Assembly (NCBI GenBank): GCA_944331725.1
Contig: CALVJE010000009.1
Span: forward strand, 1-17,708
Reading direction: 5' to 3'
DNA: 17,708 nt
From: an uncultured Bacilli bacterium
GTDB lineage: Bacteria; Bacillota_I; Bacilli_A; RF39; UBA660
The notes under the pieces are model-generated. The model did no database searches, had not been told where the DNA came from, and saw nothing but the letters and a program-made list of their open reading frames with translations. Below, piece by piece: positions 1 through 7,141 of this stretch. Every line of letters starts with the position of its first letter. The stretch's first letter is position 1. A program made the translations under genes and the position numbers.

Positions 1-467
1 ACTCCTAATGTAACTGTTACACTACTACTAGATCCATTCTTTACTCTTATCTTATATGTATTACTACTACCTGCACTACCACTAGCATTTAAATTAGAAC
101 CAACTGCAGCCATTGGCGTATTTATTCCATCTCCTGTTTTATATCCTGCTTCTACTCCACTAGGTAGGCTACCTACATAATAGAAATTAAATCTTGCTGT
201 TCTATTATTAGGATTAGATAAAGTAACAGTAAATTCTTTAGTCTCTCCTGCTCCTACTGTTAACTTATTACCATCAGTTCCATCTACAGTAAGTTTATAA
301 GTTAAATTACCAGTTACTATACTAATAGCATTACCCTTTTCCTTACTTACTGTAAACATAGCATAAGAAAAATAACTTCCAATTAATACTAAACAAATAA
401 GACTTACTAAAACTATATAAGATTTAGATATATCTGCTTTCATAAAGTTTTTAATTTTATATTTCAT
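1..467 (-). CDS. Exported surface protein, N-terminal part (partial)
   Basis: This reading frame starts at the ATG at 465-467 and runs off the left edge, so about 155 residues are visible and the stop codon is missing. An AAGGTGAG ribosome-binding site sits 4 bases upstream. The N-terminus is basic (MKYKIKNFMKADISKS) and is followed by one hydrophobic segment at about residues 17-37 ending in SYAMFTVS, which looks like a signal peptide or membrane anchor. The rest is rich in Gly, Ser, Thr and Asn, with a beta-type sequence and a Ser-rich stretch near the edge (SGSAGSSNTY). This suggests a secreted or wall-exposed beta-sandwich protein. The short hydrophobic lead followed by an extracellular beta domain recalls camelysin/TasA-like exported proteins, but I cannot assign it to that family. 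The gene lies just after trpS and its terminator, and I found no clear promoter of its own. Confidence 0.75.
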   Translation of the reverse strand, partial: MKYKIKNFMKADISKSYIVLVSLICLVLIGSYFSYAMFTVSKEKGNAISIVTGNLTYKLTVDGTDGNKLTVGAGETKEFTVTLSNPNNRTARFNFYYVGSLPSGVEAGYKTGDGINTPMAAVGSNLNASGSAGSSNTYKIRVKNGSSSSVTVTLG

Positions 468-491
468 AGACTCACCTTATCCTTATATAAA

Positions 492-518
492 AATAATAAC
501 ACAAATTGTGTTATTATT
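492..518 (-). terminator. Intrinsic terminator of trpS
   Basis: A perfect inverted repeat, AATAATAACACA / TGTGTTATTATT (12 bp, 3-base loop), begins 12 bases after the trpS stop. On the minus strand it is followed by TTTTATA. The stem is A/T-rich, but its length and the U-rich tail fit an intrinsic terminator separating trpS from the surface-protein gene. Confidence 0.75.
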
Positions 519-529
519 AAAGAATTTTT

Positions 530-1573
530 CTATTCAAAATAGTCAATTAACATTGCTTTTTTTACACGATTTAAAGTATCACTAGCTTTCTTTTCTGCTT
601 TAGATGTTCCTTCTTTTAAGATATAATAAACTAAATCAATATTCTCTTCATAATACTTTCTTTTTTCTCTTATAGGAGTTAGAGTATCTTCTATTACATC
701 ATATAAGAAGTTTTTAATCTTAACATCTCCTAAACCACCTTTTTCATAATGAGCTTTTAATTCATCTAGATTTTTATAAAGAGGTAAATACTTCTTAAAA
801 TGTTCATCCGTACATAAAGCTTCTAAATAAATAAACACTGTATTATTCTTAGTATCACCAGGATCTTCTACTCTAATATGATTAGGATCAGTATACATTC
901 CCATAACTTTCTTTTTAACAGTCTTGCTATCATCTTTTAAATATATACAATTACCTAAACTCTTACTCATCTTAGCTTTTCCATCAGTACCAGGTAATCT
1001 TCTACAAACTTCATTATCAGGTATTAATGCTTTAGGTTCTACTAAAGTTTCTCCATATATATTATTAAAACTTCTAACTATCTCTCTAGCTTGTTCTAAC
1101 ATAGGTAGTTGATCATCACCAACAGGAACAACAGTAGCATCAAAAGCAGTTATATCTGCTGTTTGACTAATAGGATAACTTAAAAATCCCATAGGAATAC
1201 TATTACCAAAATTCTTTTGTTTAATTTCTGCTTTTACAGTAGGATTTCTCTCTAATCTTGATAATGTTACTAAATTCATATAATACATAGTAAGTTCACA
1301 TAACTCTGGTATCATACTTTGAATAAATATTGTTACTTTATTTGGATCAATTCCAACAGATAAATAATCAAGTGCAACTTCTACTACATTATCTCTAACT
1401 TTTTTAGGATTATTAAAGTTATCAGTTAAAGCTTGGGTATCTGCAATAAATACATACATCTCATCAAAATTTCCTTCTTCTTGTAATTTAACTCGTGTTT
1501 TAAGTGATCCAACATAATGCCCTAAATGTAAATTACCTGTAGGTCTATCACCTGTTAATATAATCTTCTTCAT
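530..1573 (-). CDS. trpS: Tryptophanyl-tRNA synthetase
   Basis: This class I synthetase charges tRNA-Trp with tryptophan in the cytoplasm. The protein is 347 residues, slightly longer than typical bacterial TrpRS. The HIGH-type signature is GNLHLGH at residues 13-19, the VPVGDDQ nucleotide/product-binding segment is near 149-155, and the second signature is a perfect KMSKS at 201-205. I chose the ATG at 1573 because AGAGGTGAT sits directly upstream and the family fold begins there (MKKIILTGDRPTG). The open frame extends 17 codons further to 1624, but that stretch lies in the promoter. The gene is single, with its own promoter (1596-1624) and terminator (492-518). The 5' leader is only about 16 bases, so there is no room for a T-box or other leader RNA. 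Confidence 0.97.
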   Translation of the reverse strand: MKKIILTGDRPTGNLHLGHYVGSLKTRVKLQEEGNFDEMYVFIADTQALTDNFNNPKKVRDNVVEVALDYLSVGIDPNKVTIFIQSMIPELCELTMYYMNLVTLSRLERNPTVKAEIKQKNFGNSIPMGFLSYPISQTADITAFDATVVPVGDDQLPMLEQAREIVRSFNNIYGETLVEPKALIPDNEVCRRLPGTDGKAKMSKSLGNCIYLKDDSKTVKKKVMGMYTDPNHIRVEDPGDTKNNTVFIYLEALCTDEHFKKYLPLYKNLDELKAHYEKGGLGDVKIKNFLYDVIEDTLTPIREKRKYYEENIDLVYYILKEGTSKAEKKASDTLNRVKKAMLIDYFE

Positions 1574-1595
1574 ATTATCACCTCTTGCCTTTTTA

Positions 1596-1624
1596 ATTTT
1601 ATCATTAATTACATAATGTTTCAA
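1596..1624 (-). promoter_or_regulatory. Sigma-A type promoter of trpS
   Basis: On the minus strand the -35 is TTGAAA (1619-1624) and the -10 is TAAAAT (1596-1601), with a 17-base spacer. Both hexamers match the consensus at 5 of 6 positions. The start site would be near 1589, giving a very short leader. A plus-strand -10-like CATAAT (1632-1637) for the divergent membrane gene lies just behind it, so the two promoters are back to back. Confidence 0.7.
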
Positions 1625-1654
1625 CTTCCAACATAATATTTATTAGGTGATACT

Positions 1655-2023
1655 ATGAATTATTTAAAAAAATTAGGTAAAATAATAATTACTACTTTAT
1701 TAAGTATAATTATATTAGGTTTTATTTTAACTATACTTTATTATTTTGATATTATTAATAATAATATCTATAATATTATGAAAATGGTTATAGTCTTATT
1801 ATCTTTATTTATTAATGCTTTCTTCTTAGGTAAGAATTCTACTAAATATGGTCTTGTCGAAGGATTAAAACTAGGAGCGATTATTATAATTATTATGTTT
1901 ATTATGAAGATATTTACTAATTCGTCTTTTGATATTAGAACTATTATTTATAGTATTATTATACTTTTAACTACTTCTATTGGTTCTGTTATTGGTATTA
2001 ACAAAAAAGAGATAACTAATTAA
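1655..2023 (+). CDS. Small four-helix membrane protein (YrzE / TIGR04086-like)
   Basis: This 122-residue protein is almost entirely hydrophobic. Four probable membrane helices lie near residues 9-31, 38-58, 70-88 and 92-114, with short Lys-rich ends (MNYLKKLGK and NKKE). Size, helix count and the mid-protein NAFFLGK...GLVEGLKLGA pattern resemble the Firmicutes family TIGR04086 (Bacillus YrzE), whose function is unknown. The family call is from memory of its layout, not a search. The ATG at 1655 has AGGTGAT upstream at good spacing. The gene is divergent from trpS and convergent with trmK. Its TAA stop at 2021-2023 overlaps the trmK stop by two bases, and its last codons form one arm of a shared terminator. 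Confidence 0.7.
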   Translation: MNYLKKLGKIIITTLLSIIILGFILTILYYFDIINNNIYNIMKMVIVLLSLFINAFFLGKNSTKYGLVEGLKLGAIIIIIMFIMKIFTNSSFDIRTIIYSIIILLTTSIGSVIGINKKEITN

Positions 2024-2061
2024 TTATTAATTACCTCTTCTAAGTATTTTATCTCTTTTTT
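2003..2061. terminator. Bidirectional terminator inside both convergent genes
   Basis: A perfect 13-bp inverted repeat, AAAAAAGAGATAA (2003-2015) and TTATCTCTTTTTT (2049-2061), has one arm in the end of the membrane-protein gene and the other in the end of trmK. Both arms encode Lys-Lys-Glu-Ile in their own gene. The 33-base loop holds a second, perfect 17-base A/T palindrome (2017-2033) over the two stop codons. Each strand ends the stem in a run of six T, so it can act in both directions. Confidence 0.65.
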
Positions 2062-2688
2062 AGTTTCTCTTATTTTATTTTTTAAAGACTTAGGTAAAGC
2101 TTCTAATAAAGCTTTTTTTGTCTTTAGTAAATTATTATAATATTCTTTAGTTAAATTATCTTTTTTTAAGCTAAGTACAGGCCCTAAAAATAGTTTTTTA
2201 TAAGAGTAATACTTTCTTCCTTTAGTAAATACTAATATTTCATAAATAATATTATTTTCTTTTACTAATTTTTCATTACTAATATGATAACCTAACTTAG
2301 TTAATTTTCTTTTAACAGCAATAGAATAGTTATTAGGTGATAAGATAAATGTTTTAATATTTTTTAAATACTTTCTATTATCATCTATTATTTTATTAAT
2401 ATTAAGTCCACCCATACCTGATATAGTAACAGTATCTATTCCCTCTTCATAAGAGTTTAATCCTTCCGCTTCAATTAATTTAACTTTATTTTCTACTTTA
2501 TAAAACTTAACATTTTCTAAAGCTTTCTTTAAAGGACCACTTTTATTATCACTAGCGACTACTTTACTTATGTTTTTTTCTCGAACTAGATAAATAGACA
2601 AAAGAGCGTGATCACATCCAATATCTAAAGGATATGAATAAAGGGGAACTAAATCCCCTATTGTTTTTAATCTATTATTTATTTTCAT
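2020..2688 (-). CDS. trmK: tRNA (adenine22-N1)-methyltransferase TrmK
   Basis: TrmK (Bacillus YqfN family) makes m1A at position 22 of tRNAs using S-adenosylmethionine. The 222-residue length is close to the family. The SAM-binding motif LDIGCDHALL is at residues 21-30. ISGMGG (89-94) and ILSPNN (115-120) match the family's AGMGG and QPNN motifs. The C-terminal third, from about 165 on, is a Lys/Glu-rich helical region as in other TrmK proteins. The ATG follows the sigA stop codon directly (TAGATG), and no good Shine-Dalgarno lies at normal distance, so translation is probably coupled to sigA. The order dnaG-sigA-trmK is conserved in Firmicutes and supports the call. Confidence 0.93.
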   Translation of the reverse strand: MKINNRLKTIGDLVPLYSYPLDIGCDHALLSIYLVREKNISKVVASDNKSGPLKKALENVKFYKVENKVKLIEAEGLNSYEEGIDTVTISGMGGLNINKIIDDNRKYLKNIKTFILSPNNYSIAVKRKLTKLGYHISNEKLVKENNIIYEILVFTKGRKYYSYKKLFLGPVLSLKKDNLTKEYYNNLLKTKKALLEALPKSLKNKIRETKKEIKYLEEVINN

Positions 2689-3786
2689 CTAATCAGTTAA
2701 AAAATCCTTAAGTTTTCTTGATCTAGATGGATGTCTTAACTTTCTTAAAGCTTTCGCTTCTATTTGTCTAATACGCTCTCTTGTTACTCCAAAGATTTGT
2801 CCAACTTCTTCTAGAGTTCTACATTGTCCATCATCAAGACCAAATCTAAGTCTTAATACTTTCTCTTCTCTATCAGTTAATGTTAAAAGAACACTAGCTA
2901 ACTCTTCTTTTAACATCTCTTCAGTAGTATATTCTTCTGGTCCAATAGTTCTCTCATCTTTAATAAAATCTCCTAAATGAGAATCATCCTCTTCACCAAT
3001 AGGTGTTTCTAAAGCGACTGGATCTTGACTTATTTTATATACTTCTCTTACCTTCTCAACAGGCATTTCTAATTTTTCTGCTATCTCATCATCCGTTGGT
3101 TCTCTATTTAATTCTTGAGTAAGTTGTCTTTGAATCCTAGCAAGCTTATTAATAGTTTCTACCATATGAACAGGTACTCTTATAGTTCTAGCTTGATCTG
3201 CTATCGCTCTAGTTATTGCTTGTCTTATCCACCAAGTTGCATAAGTAGAGAATTTATATCCTTTAGTAGGATCAAACTTCTCAACTGCTTTCATAAGCCC
3301 TATATTTCCTTCTTGAATTAAATCTAAGAAAAGCATACCACGACCTACATAACGTTTTGCAATAGATACTACTAAACGAAGGTTAGACTCTGCTAATATT
3401 CTTTTCGCTTCTTCATCACCTTCAACAGCTCTTTCAGCATATTCAAACTCTTCATCACTGTTTAACAAAGGTATTCTACCTATCTCTTTCAAATACATTC
3501 TAACAGGATCATTTATTTTAACATCTTTTGATAGTGTTAAATCTTCTGTTTTAGTATGTTCAGTAATCTCTTCACCATTAGCATCATCACTACCATCATC
3601 ACTAACGATATCTATTCCTTCAGCGACTAAAGCATTATATAAATCATCTAAGCTATCACTATCTATTTCAAGTCCTTTTAATTCATCTGCTAATTGTTCA
3701 TAAGTAATAAAACCTTGATTTTTACCTAACTTAATTAATTTAGCTTTTCGCTCTTCCATTGTCTTTATTTCTTCTACCATTATCAT
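2689..3786 (-). CDS. sigA: RNA polymerase primary sigma factor (SigA/RpoD)
   Basis: This is the housekeeping sigma factor of RNA polymerase, 365 residues, a usual length for Firmicutes. In order: region 1.1 (about 12-60), an acidic linker (61-90), region 1.2 ([11 protein letters not shown], 93-103), region 2 with the core-binding and -10-reading helices (NLRLVV at 135 through [18 protein letters not shown] at 181-198), region 3 (about 205-260) and region 4 (300-361), with a -35-reading helix-turn-helix ([19 protein letters not shown], 325-343). The residues that open promoters (YATWW) and the [10 protein letters not shown] helix are intact, in keeping with the near-consensus promoters seen here. 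The first ATG overlaps the dnaG stop (ATGA). The second ATG, at 3780, has AGGGGAG at better spacing and may be the true start. Confidence 0.98.
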   Translation of the reverse strand: MIMVEEIKTMEERKAKLIKLGKNQGFITYEQLADELKGLEIDSDSLDDLYNALVAEGIDIVSDDGSDDANGEEITEHTKTEDLTLSKDVKINDPVRMYLKEIGRIPLLNSDEEFEYAERAVEGDEEAKRILAESNLRLVVSIAKRYVGRGMLFLDLIQEGNIGLMKAVEKFDPTKGYKFSTYATWWIRQAITRAIADQARTIRVPVHMVETINKLARIQRQLTQELNREPTDDEIAEKLEMPVEKVREVYKISQDPVALETPIGEEDDSHLGDFIKDERTIGPEEYTTEEMLKEELASVLLTLTDREEKVLRLRFGLDDGQCRTLEEVGQIFGVTRERIRQIEAKALRKLRHPSRSRKLKDFLTD

Positions 3787-5522
3787 TTCTCCCCTATTCT
3801 TAGTTTTCTAATCTCTTCTGCATATTTAATCTGTAATGTTTGATCTGTTGTTTCTTTAATTTTAGTCTCTAATCTTTTAATTGCATTAGTTAAGTTGTAT
3901 TCTCTAATCACATTAACATAATCATATAACTCTTCATCATTAATATCAGGTTTTAAGTCTAATACTAATACTTCATTTAAGAGATTAATTAACTCTTGCT
4001 TATCTGTTAAATAAGTATAAAAGTCAGCTTCATTAATAAATCCATATTTATGATAAAAATAAACAATCTCACAATACAAGGCTCTTAAAGCTTCAGTAGG
4101 AAAAACTAAATTTTCACGCTCTACTTTATCAATTACTAGGGAATTATTTAACATATAATAGATAATAGATAGACTGGCTTTTTGATACTTATCTTTTTTA
4201 ACTTTAGGTGTTAGTTTCAAAGGAGAAAGAATCTCATCAGGCTGTTTATTTATTTTAGAATTCTTTAACTCCTGAAAACTTTTTTCTAGGGTATTATACC
4301 CTATTTCAAACTTTTTTGCAAGGTCTTTTAATATTATTTCTACTCTAATAGTATCTTTTATCTTAACTGTTTCTTCTAAAACATCGTGAATATAATTAGC
4401 TTTATCTTCACTACTTAAGAAATTATAGTTATTACTAAGTGCTTTTATCTTAAAGTCACTAAAGTATATAGCATTGTTTATTAAGGAAAGAAATGCTTCC
4501 TTACCATTTTTTAAAATATAAGTATCAGGATCATCTCCATCAGTTAATTCAATTACTTTTACTTCTATATTTTCTAAAGAAAAAGCTTCTCCTGCAGAAA
4601 GTGTCGCTTTAATACCAGCATCATCACCATCAAAGCATAAGATTATATTATTAGATAGACGTCTTATATCTTTAATATGATCACTTGTAAGAGCTGTACC
4701 CATAGTAGCGACTGTATTTTTAACACCTATAGTAGATGCTCTTATAATATCCATAAAACCTTCCATAATTATTATTGATTTAGAAGTTCTTGAAGCTTCT
4801 TTAGCGATATGATAATGATATAAGAGTTTACCTTTTTTAAATAGTTCTGTTTCTTTAGTATTAAGATATTTATTCTGTTTACTATTATTAATAATACGTC
4901 CACTAAAACCTATTACTTTACCAGATAAATCGTGTAATGGAAACATTAAACGGTTATGATAAATATCATAGTCATTAGTAGTAAGTCCTATTTTATTTAA
5001 TAAATCTAAAGAATAACCTTTCTTAGTTAAAAGAGTTGTTAGACTACTACGCTCTCCTAATGAATAACCAATTTCAAACTCTTTAATAGTCTGTTCATCA
5101 ATACTTCTTTGTTTTAAGTATTCTCTAGCAGGAAGACCTTCTTTACTCATTAAATTATTTTGATAAAACTTATTAGCAAGATCATAGATATTATACCAAT
5201 CATCATATTTAGTAGATATCTTTTTAGGTTTAAAACCTTTTAAAGTAATACCAAGTCGTGTTGCTAAGTCACTTATTACTTGATTAAATTCTTTATGTTC
5301 ATAATTCATTAAAAAGGTAAAAACATTCCCTGTCGCGTGACAAGAAAAACAAGTGTATATTTGTTTTTCTCTTGATACACTCATAGAAGGATTAGTATCA
5401 TCGTGAAAAGGACAAACACCAAAATAATTCTTACCCCTTTTTTCTAGAGGGATTTTTTCACCAATTATATCAACAATATCAGTTTTACGTCTAATTTCAT
5501 TTACAATATCTTGATTATTCAC
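3783..5522 (-). CDS. dnaG: DNA primase
   Basis: DnaG makes RNA primers at the replication fork and docks on the DnaB/DnaC helicase. The protein is 579 residues from the GTG at 5522, chosen because AGGAGG lies 7 bases upstream. The TTG at 5546 would place that site inside the gene. The N-terminal CHC2 zinc finger is intact (C37, H40, C58, C61: CPFHDD and CFSCHATG). The RNA polymerase core follows, with GFSGRII near residue 205. The TOPRIM domain has EGFMD (254-258) and DGDDAG (298-303), which hold the metal-binding acids. The region after about 420 is poorly conserved and Lys/Leu/Glu-rich, as expected for the helicase-binding part. The stop overlaps the sigA start by 4 bases, so the operon is dnaG-sigA-trmK. 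Confidence 0.97.
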   Translation of the reverse strand: MNNQDIVNEIRRKTDIVDIIGEKIPLEKRGKNYFGVCPFHDDTNPSMSVSREKQIYTCFSCHATGNVFTFLMNYEHKEFNQVISDLATRLGITLKGFKPKKISTKYDDWYNIYDLANKFYQNNLMSKEGLPAREYLKQRSIDEQTIKEFEIGYSLGERSSLTTLLTKKGYSLDLLNKIGLTTNDYDIYHNRLMFPLHDLSGKVIGFSGRIINNSKQNKYLNTKETELFKKGKLLYHYHIAKEASRTSKSIIIMEGFMDIIRASTIGVKNTVATMGTALTSDHIKDIRRLSNNIILCFDGDDAGIKATLSAGEAFSLENIEVKVIELTDGDDPDTYILKNGKEAFLSLINNAIYFSDFKIKALSNNYNFLSSEDKANYIHDVLEETVKIKDTIRVEIILKDLAKKFEIGYNTLEKSFQELKNSKINKQPDEILSPLKLTPKVKKDKYQKASLSIIYYMLNNSLVIDKVERENLVFPTEALRALYCEIVYFYHKYGFINEADFYTYLTDKQELINLLNEVLVLDLKPDINDEELYDYVNVIREYNLTNAIKRLETKIKETTDQTLQIKYAEEIRKLRIGEK

Positions 5523-5553
5523 GAATATCCCTCCTAACAATTTCAAATATTAG

Positions 5554-5584
5554 TTTATCACAAGAGAAAAGAAAATTCTATCAA
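5554..5584 (-). promoter_or_regulatory. Possible dnaG operon promoter
   Basis: On the minus strand TTGATA (5579-5584; 5 of 6 matches to the -35) is followed after 19 bases by GATAAA (5554-5559), preceded by TG in the extended -10 position. The spacing is long and the -10 is weak, so this is tentative. The -35 lies inside the palindrome at 5576-5593. Confidence 0.35.
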
Positions 5585-5593
5585 TTGATAGAA
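5576..5593. repeat. Perfect 18-base palindrome upstream of dnaG
   Basis: TTCTATCAATTGATAGAA reads the same on both strands (9+9, no mismatch). It lies 54 bases upstream of the dnaG start and covers the candidate -35. It has the size and symmetry of a dimeric repressor operator, but could also form a hairpin in an RNA started further upstream. Confidence 0.6.
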
Positions 5594-5737
5594 CTTTCTA
5601 ATCATTTTCATCCGGAATAATTTATTGCTCGCACCATCCGGGAGCGAGAACATTTTCATATATGTAAGTAAAATTACTTACTTTAATATTATATGAAACA
5701 TCTTTAATACATTTATATATACCACAAAAGAAATATC
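5594..5737. other. Structured gene-free region between dnaG and the orphan gene
   Basis: No convincing gene is here, but several structures are. CTCGC/GCGAG (about 5628-5648) forms a hairpin with a G+C-rich loop that stands out from the A+T background. CATCCGG occurs at 5609 and 5634, and CATTTTCAT occurs twice, at 5603 and 5651. GTAAGTA/TACTTAC (5664-5681) is a 7-bp hairpin, with TTTCATATA/TATATGAAA arms around it. On the plus strand it is followed by TTTAATATT, a weak terminator-like tail. This could be a dnaG leader RNA, a small RNA or a regulatory region; the sequence does not decide. Confidence 0.4.
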
Positions 5738-5765
5738 TTGTAAAGCGACTAAATTTAAGTATAAT
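5738..5765 (+). promoter_or_regulatory. Promoter of the 149-residue orphan gene
   Basis: TTGTAA (5738-5743) and a perfect TATAAT (5760-5765) are 16 bases apart. The start site would be near 5772, almost on top of the AAAGGAGG ribosome-binding site at 5772-5779, so the leader is extremely short. Confidence 0.65.
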
Positions 5766-5786
5766 AGTTAAAAAGGAGGTACTACT

Positions 5787-6236
5787 ATGCTTGATACTAT
5801 TATACAACATAAAATTGCAAAAGATGAAAATACTATTTTTAATTTACTAGTTATAGCAAATGAGAGGGATTTAACAGAGAAAGAAAAAACTAAATTTTTA
5901 AAAGTGATGGGTAGAAGTATTCATTTTTCTCTTAATGCCTTTCTTTATGAAAAGGAAAAAGAAGATAATACTTCATTAGATATTATTGCTATTAATAACG
6001 GTTTAAATTTACTGAATGATTTAAATAATGGATTTGAAATTACTATAGACAATTGTATTTTAGAAAACATTAATCAAATATCTGCCCATTTTCAAAGTGT
6101 ATTAGAATATGAAGATAGTTTTCTTGACTATAGAAGTGATAGTAGTAGAGAGAATTTTTTAAAAACACTAAATAAATTTGAAGAAGCAAAAGATTTTAGT
6201 GAAGGATATAAACAAAAGACTTTAACGAAAAATTAA
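5787..6236 (+). CDS. Unknown 149-residue cytoplasmic protein
   Basis: I do not recognise this protein. It has no signal peptide, membrane segment or Cys cluster. It contains a single Cys and looks mainly helical: the charged N-terminal half (IANERDLTEKEKTKFLK) is followed by a longer helical part, and the C-terminus is Lys-rich. The start at 5787 is well supported by a perfect AAAGGAGG 7 bases upstream and a good promoter. It is a stand-alone gene between the dnaG operon, pointing the other way, and a convergent membrane-protein gene. Its last codons make one arm of the shared terminator. The strong signals argue for a real, expressed gene despite the lack of a family. Confidence 0.75.
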   Translation: MLDTIIQHKIAKDENTIFNLLVIANERDLTEKEKTKFLKVMGRSIHFSLNAFLYEKEKEDNTSLDIIAINNGLNLLNDLNNGFEITIDNCILENINQISAHFQSVLEYEDSFLDYRSDSSRENFLKTLNKFEEAKDFSEGYKQKTLTKN

Positions 6237-6244
6237 AGTCTTTT
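6214..6244. terminator. Bidirectional terminator shared by convergent genes
   Basis: AAAAGACTTTAA (6214-6225) pairs perfectly with TTAAAGTCTTTT (6233-6244) over 12 bp with a 7-base loop. The stop codon of the plus-strand gene lies in the second arm, and the stop codon of the minus-strand gene overlaps its end. T-rich tails follow on the plus strand (TTTTATATATTTTT) and, more weakly, on the minus strand. Confidence 0.8.
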
Positions 6245-7058
6245 ATATATTTTTATCATTATTTTCACCAATATATTCTTTTAAATAACTATTATTAATA
6301 CTATCTTTTGTTTCAAAAACATAGGTATAACTATTTAAGTTATCTTTATAATCTTCTAAAAGATCAGGAATATCATTTTTATCATAATCATTATACTCAT
6401 CATATAAATTTACTATTTTATTATTGTTACTAATTAAATCTGTATATGTCCTATAGTAATTAGAATAATCATAACTTAAGGCTTTTTTCAAAGTAATTGT
6501 ATAGACTAATTTATCATTATCAACGATTCTTTTACCACTTACATAAAAATTAATTATAGAAGGAGGAGTATATGCAGAATGAGAATGATAAAGGTTATCT
6601 GCTTTATACATTTTAGATTCTTCATCATATATTAAATAATCTCCATCTTCTAAATAACAAGTAGAATTTACTGGTTCAAAAGTTACATCTTTTCCAAAGT
6701 ATTTTTTTAAAACAGATTTAATTTTATCAAGACTAACTCCAGTATTAAAATCAAGTTCTAATTCTTTTTTAGTTTCTATAGGAAGTCTATCTATAAAATT
6801 AATTTTATCTAAGTCTGTTAAATCATCTATATCTTTCATACCATCATATATTATTAAATAACTATCATAATTAGATATTAAAGTAGTTAAAGAGTCTATT
6901 TCCTTTTCAGTTAAATCATAACTTTGCTTTTCTCTAGGAATACTTTCTTCTTTTTGTAAATTAATACCAATTAACGCTAATATACTAATTATTAAAATAA
7001 AAGTGAAAATTGAGATAAAAATCATAAGAACCATTTTTCCTTTTTCCATAAGTATCAC
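6243..7058 (-). CDS. Unknown single-pass membrane protein
   Basis: This 271-residue protein has a short basic start, one membrane helix at about residues 9-32 and a mostly acidic soluble domain of about 235 residues rich in Asp, Asn, Tyr and Lys. This suggests a protein anchored at its N-terminus with the bulk outside the cell. I see no lipobox, sortase signal or known catalytic motif. I place the start at GTG 7058, where AAGGAG lies 6 bases upstream. The first ATG of the open frame (7106) has no ribosome-binding site and lies only 13 bases from the aspS terminator stem. A -10-like TATACT sits just upstream of the GTG on the minus strand. Transcription is probably separate from hisS-aspS. Confidence 0.72.
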   Translation of the reverse strand: MILMEKGKMVLMIFISIFTFILIISILALIGINLQKEESIPREKQSYDLTEKEIDSLTTLISNYDSYLIIYDGMKDIDDLTDLDKINFIDRLPIETKKELELDFNTGVSLDKIKSVLKKYFGKDVTFEPVNSTCYLEDGDYLIYDEESKMYKADNLYHSHSAYTPPSIINFYVSGKRIVDNDKLVYTITLKKALSYDYSNYYRTYTDLISNNNKIVNLYDEYNDYDKNDIPDLLEDYKDNLNSYTYVFETKDSINNSYLKEYIGENNDKNI

Positions 7059-7120
7059 CGTTTTCTCCTTACTTAAAGTATATAAGAAGTTTATTAGATT
7101 ATCCATAATAAATGAAAAAA

Positions 7121-7141
7121 AGTATGTAAAATTTACATACT
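7121..7141 (-). terminator. Intrinsic terminator of hisS-aspS
   Basis: AGTATGTAA pairs with TTACATACT (9 bp, 3-base loop) and on the minus strand is followed by seven T. The hairpin begins right at the aspS stop codon (7141-7143). Confidence 0.85.

Noticed and set aside
924..1112. Short plus-strand open frame of 62 codons inside trpS
   Set aside because: It is antisense to a well-supported synthetase, has no ribosome-binding site, and is explained by the A+T-rich codon use of trpS.
3115..3321. Short plus-strand open frame of 68 codons inside sigA
   Set aside because: It is antisense to conserved sigma region 2 and 3 sequence, which fixes the minus frame. No start signal is seen.
5555..5563. 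DnaA box or replication origin near dnaG
   Set aside because: TTATCACAA resembles the box only loosely, there is a single copy, and no cluster or dnaA/dnaN neighbour is present.
5622..5810. Minus-strand open frame of 62 codons in the gap before dnaG
   Set aside because: It starts inside the 5787 gene, has no ribosome-binding site and runs through the hairpins and repeats. Its composition does not look protein-like.
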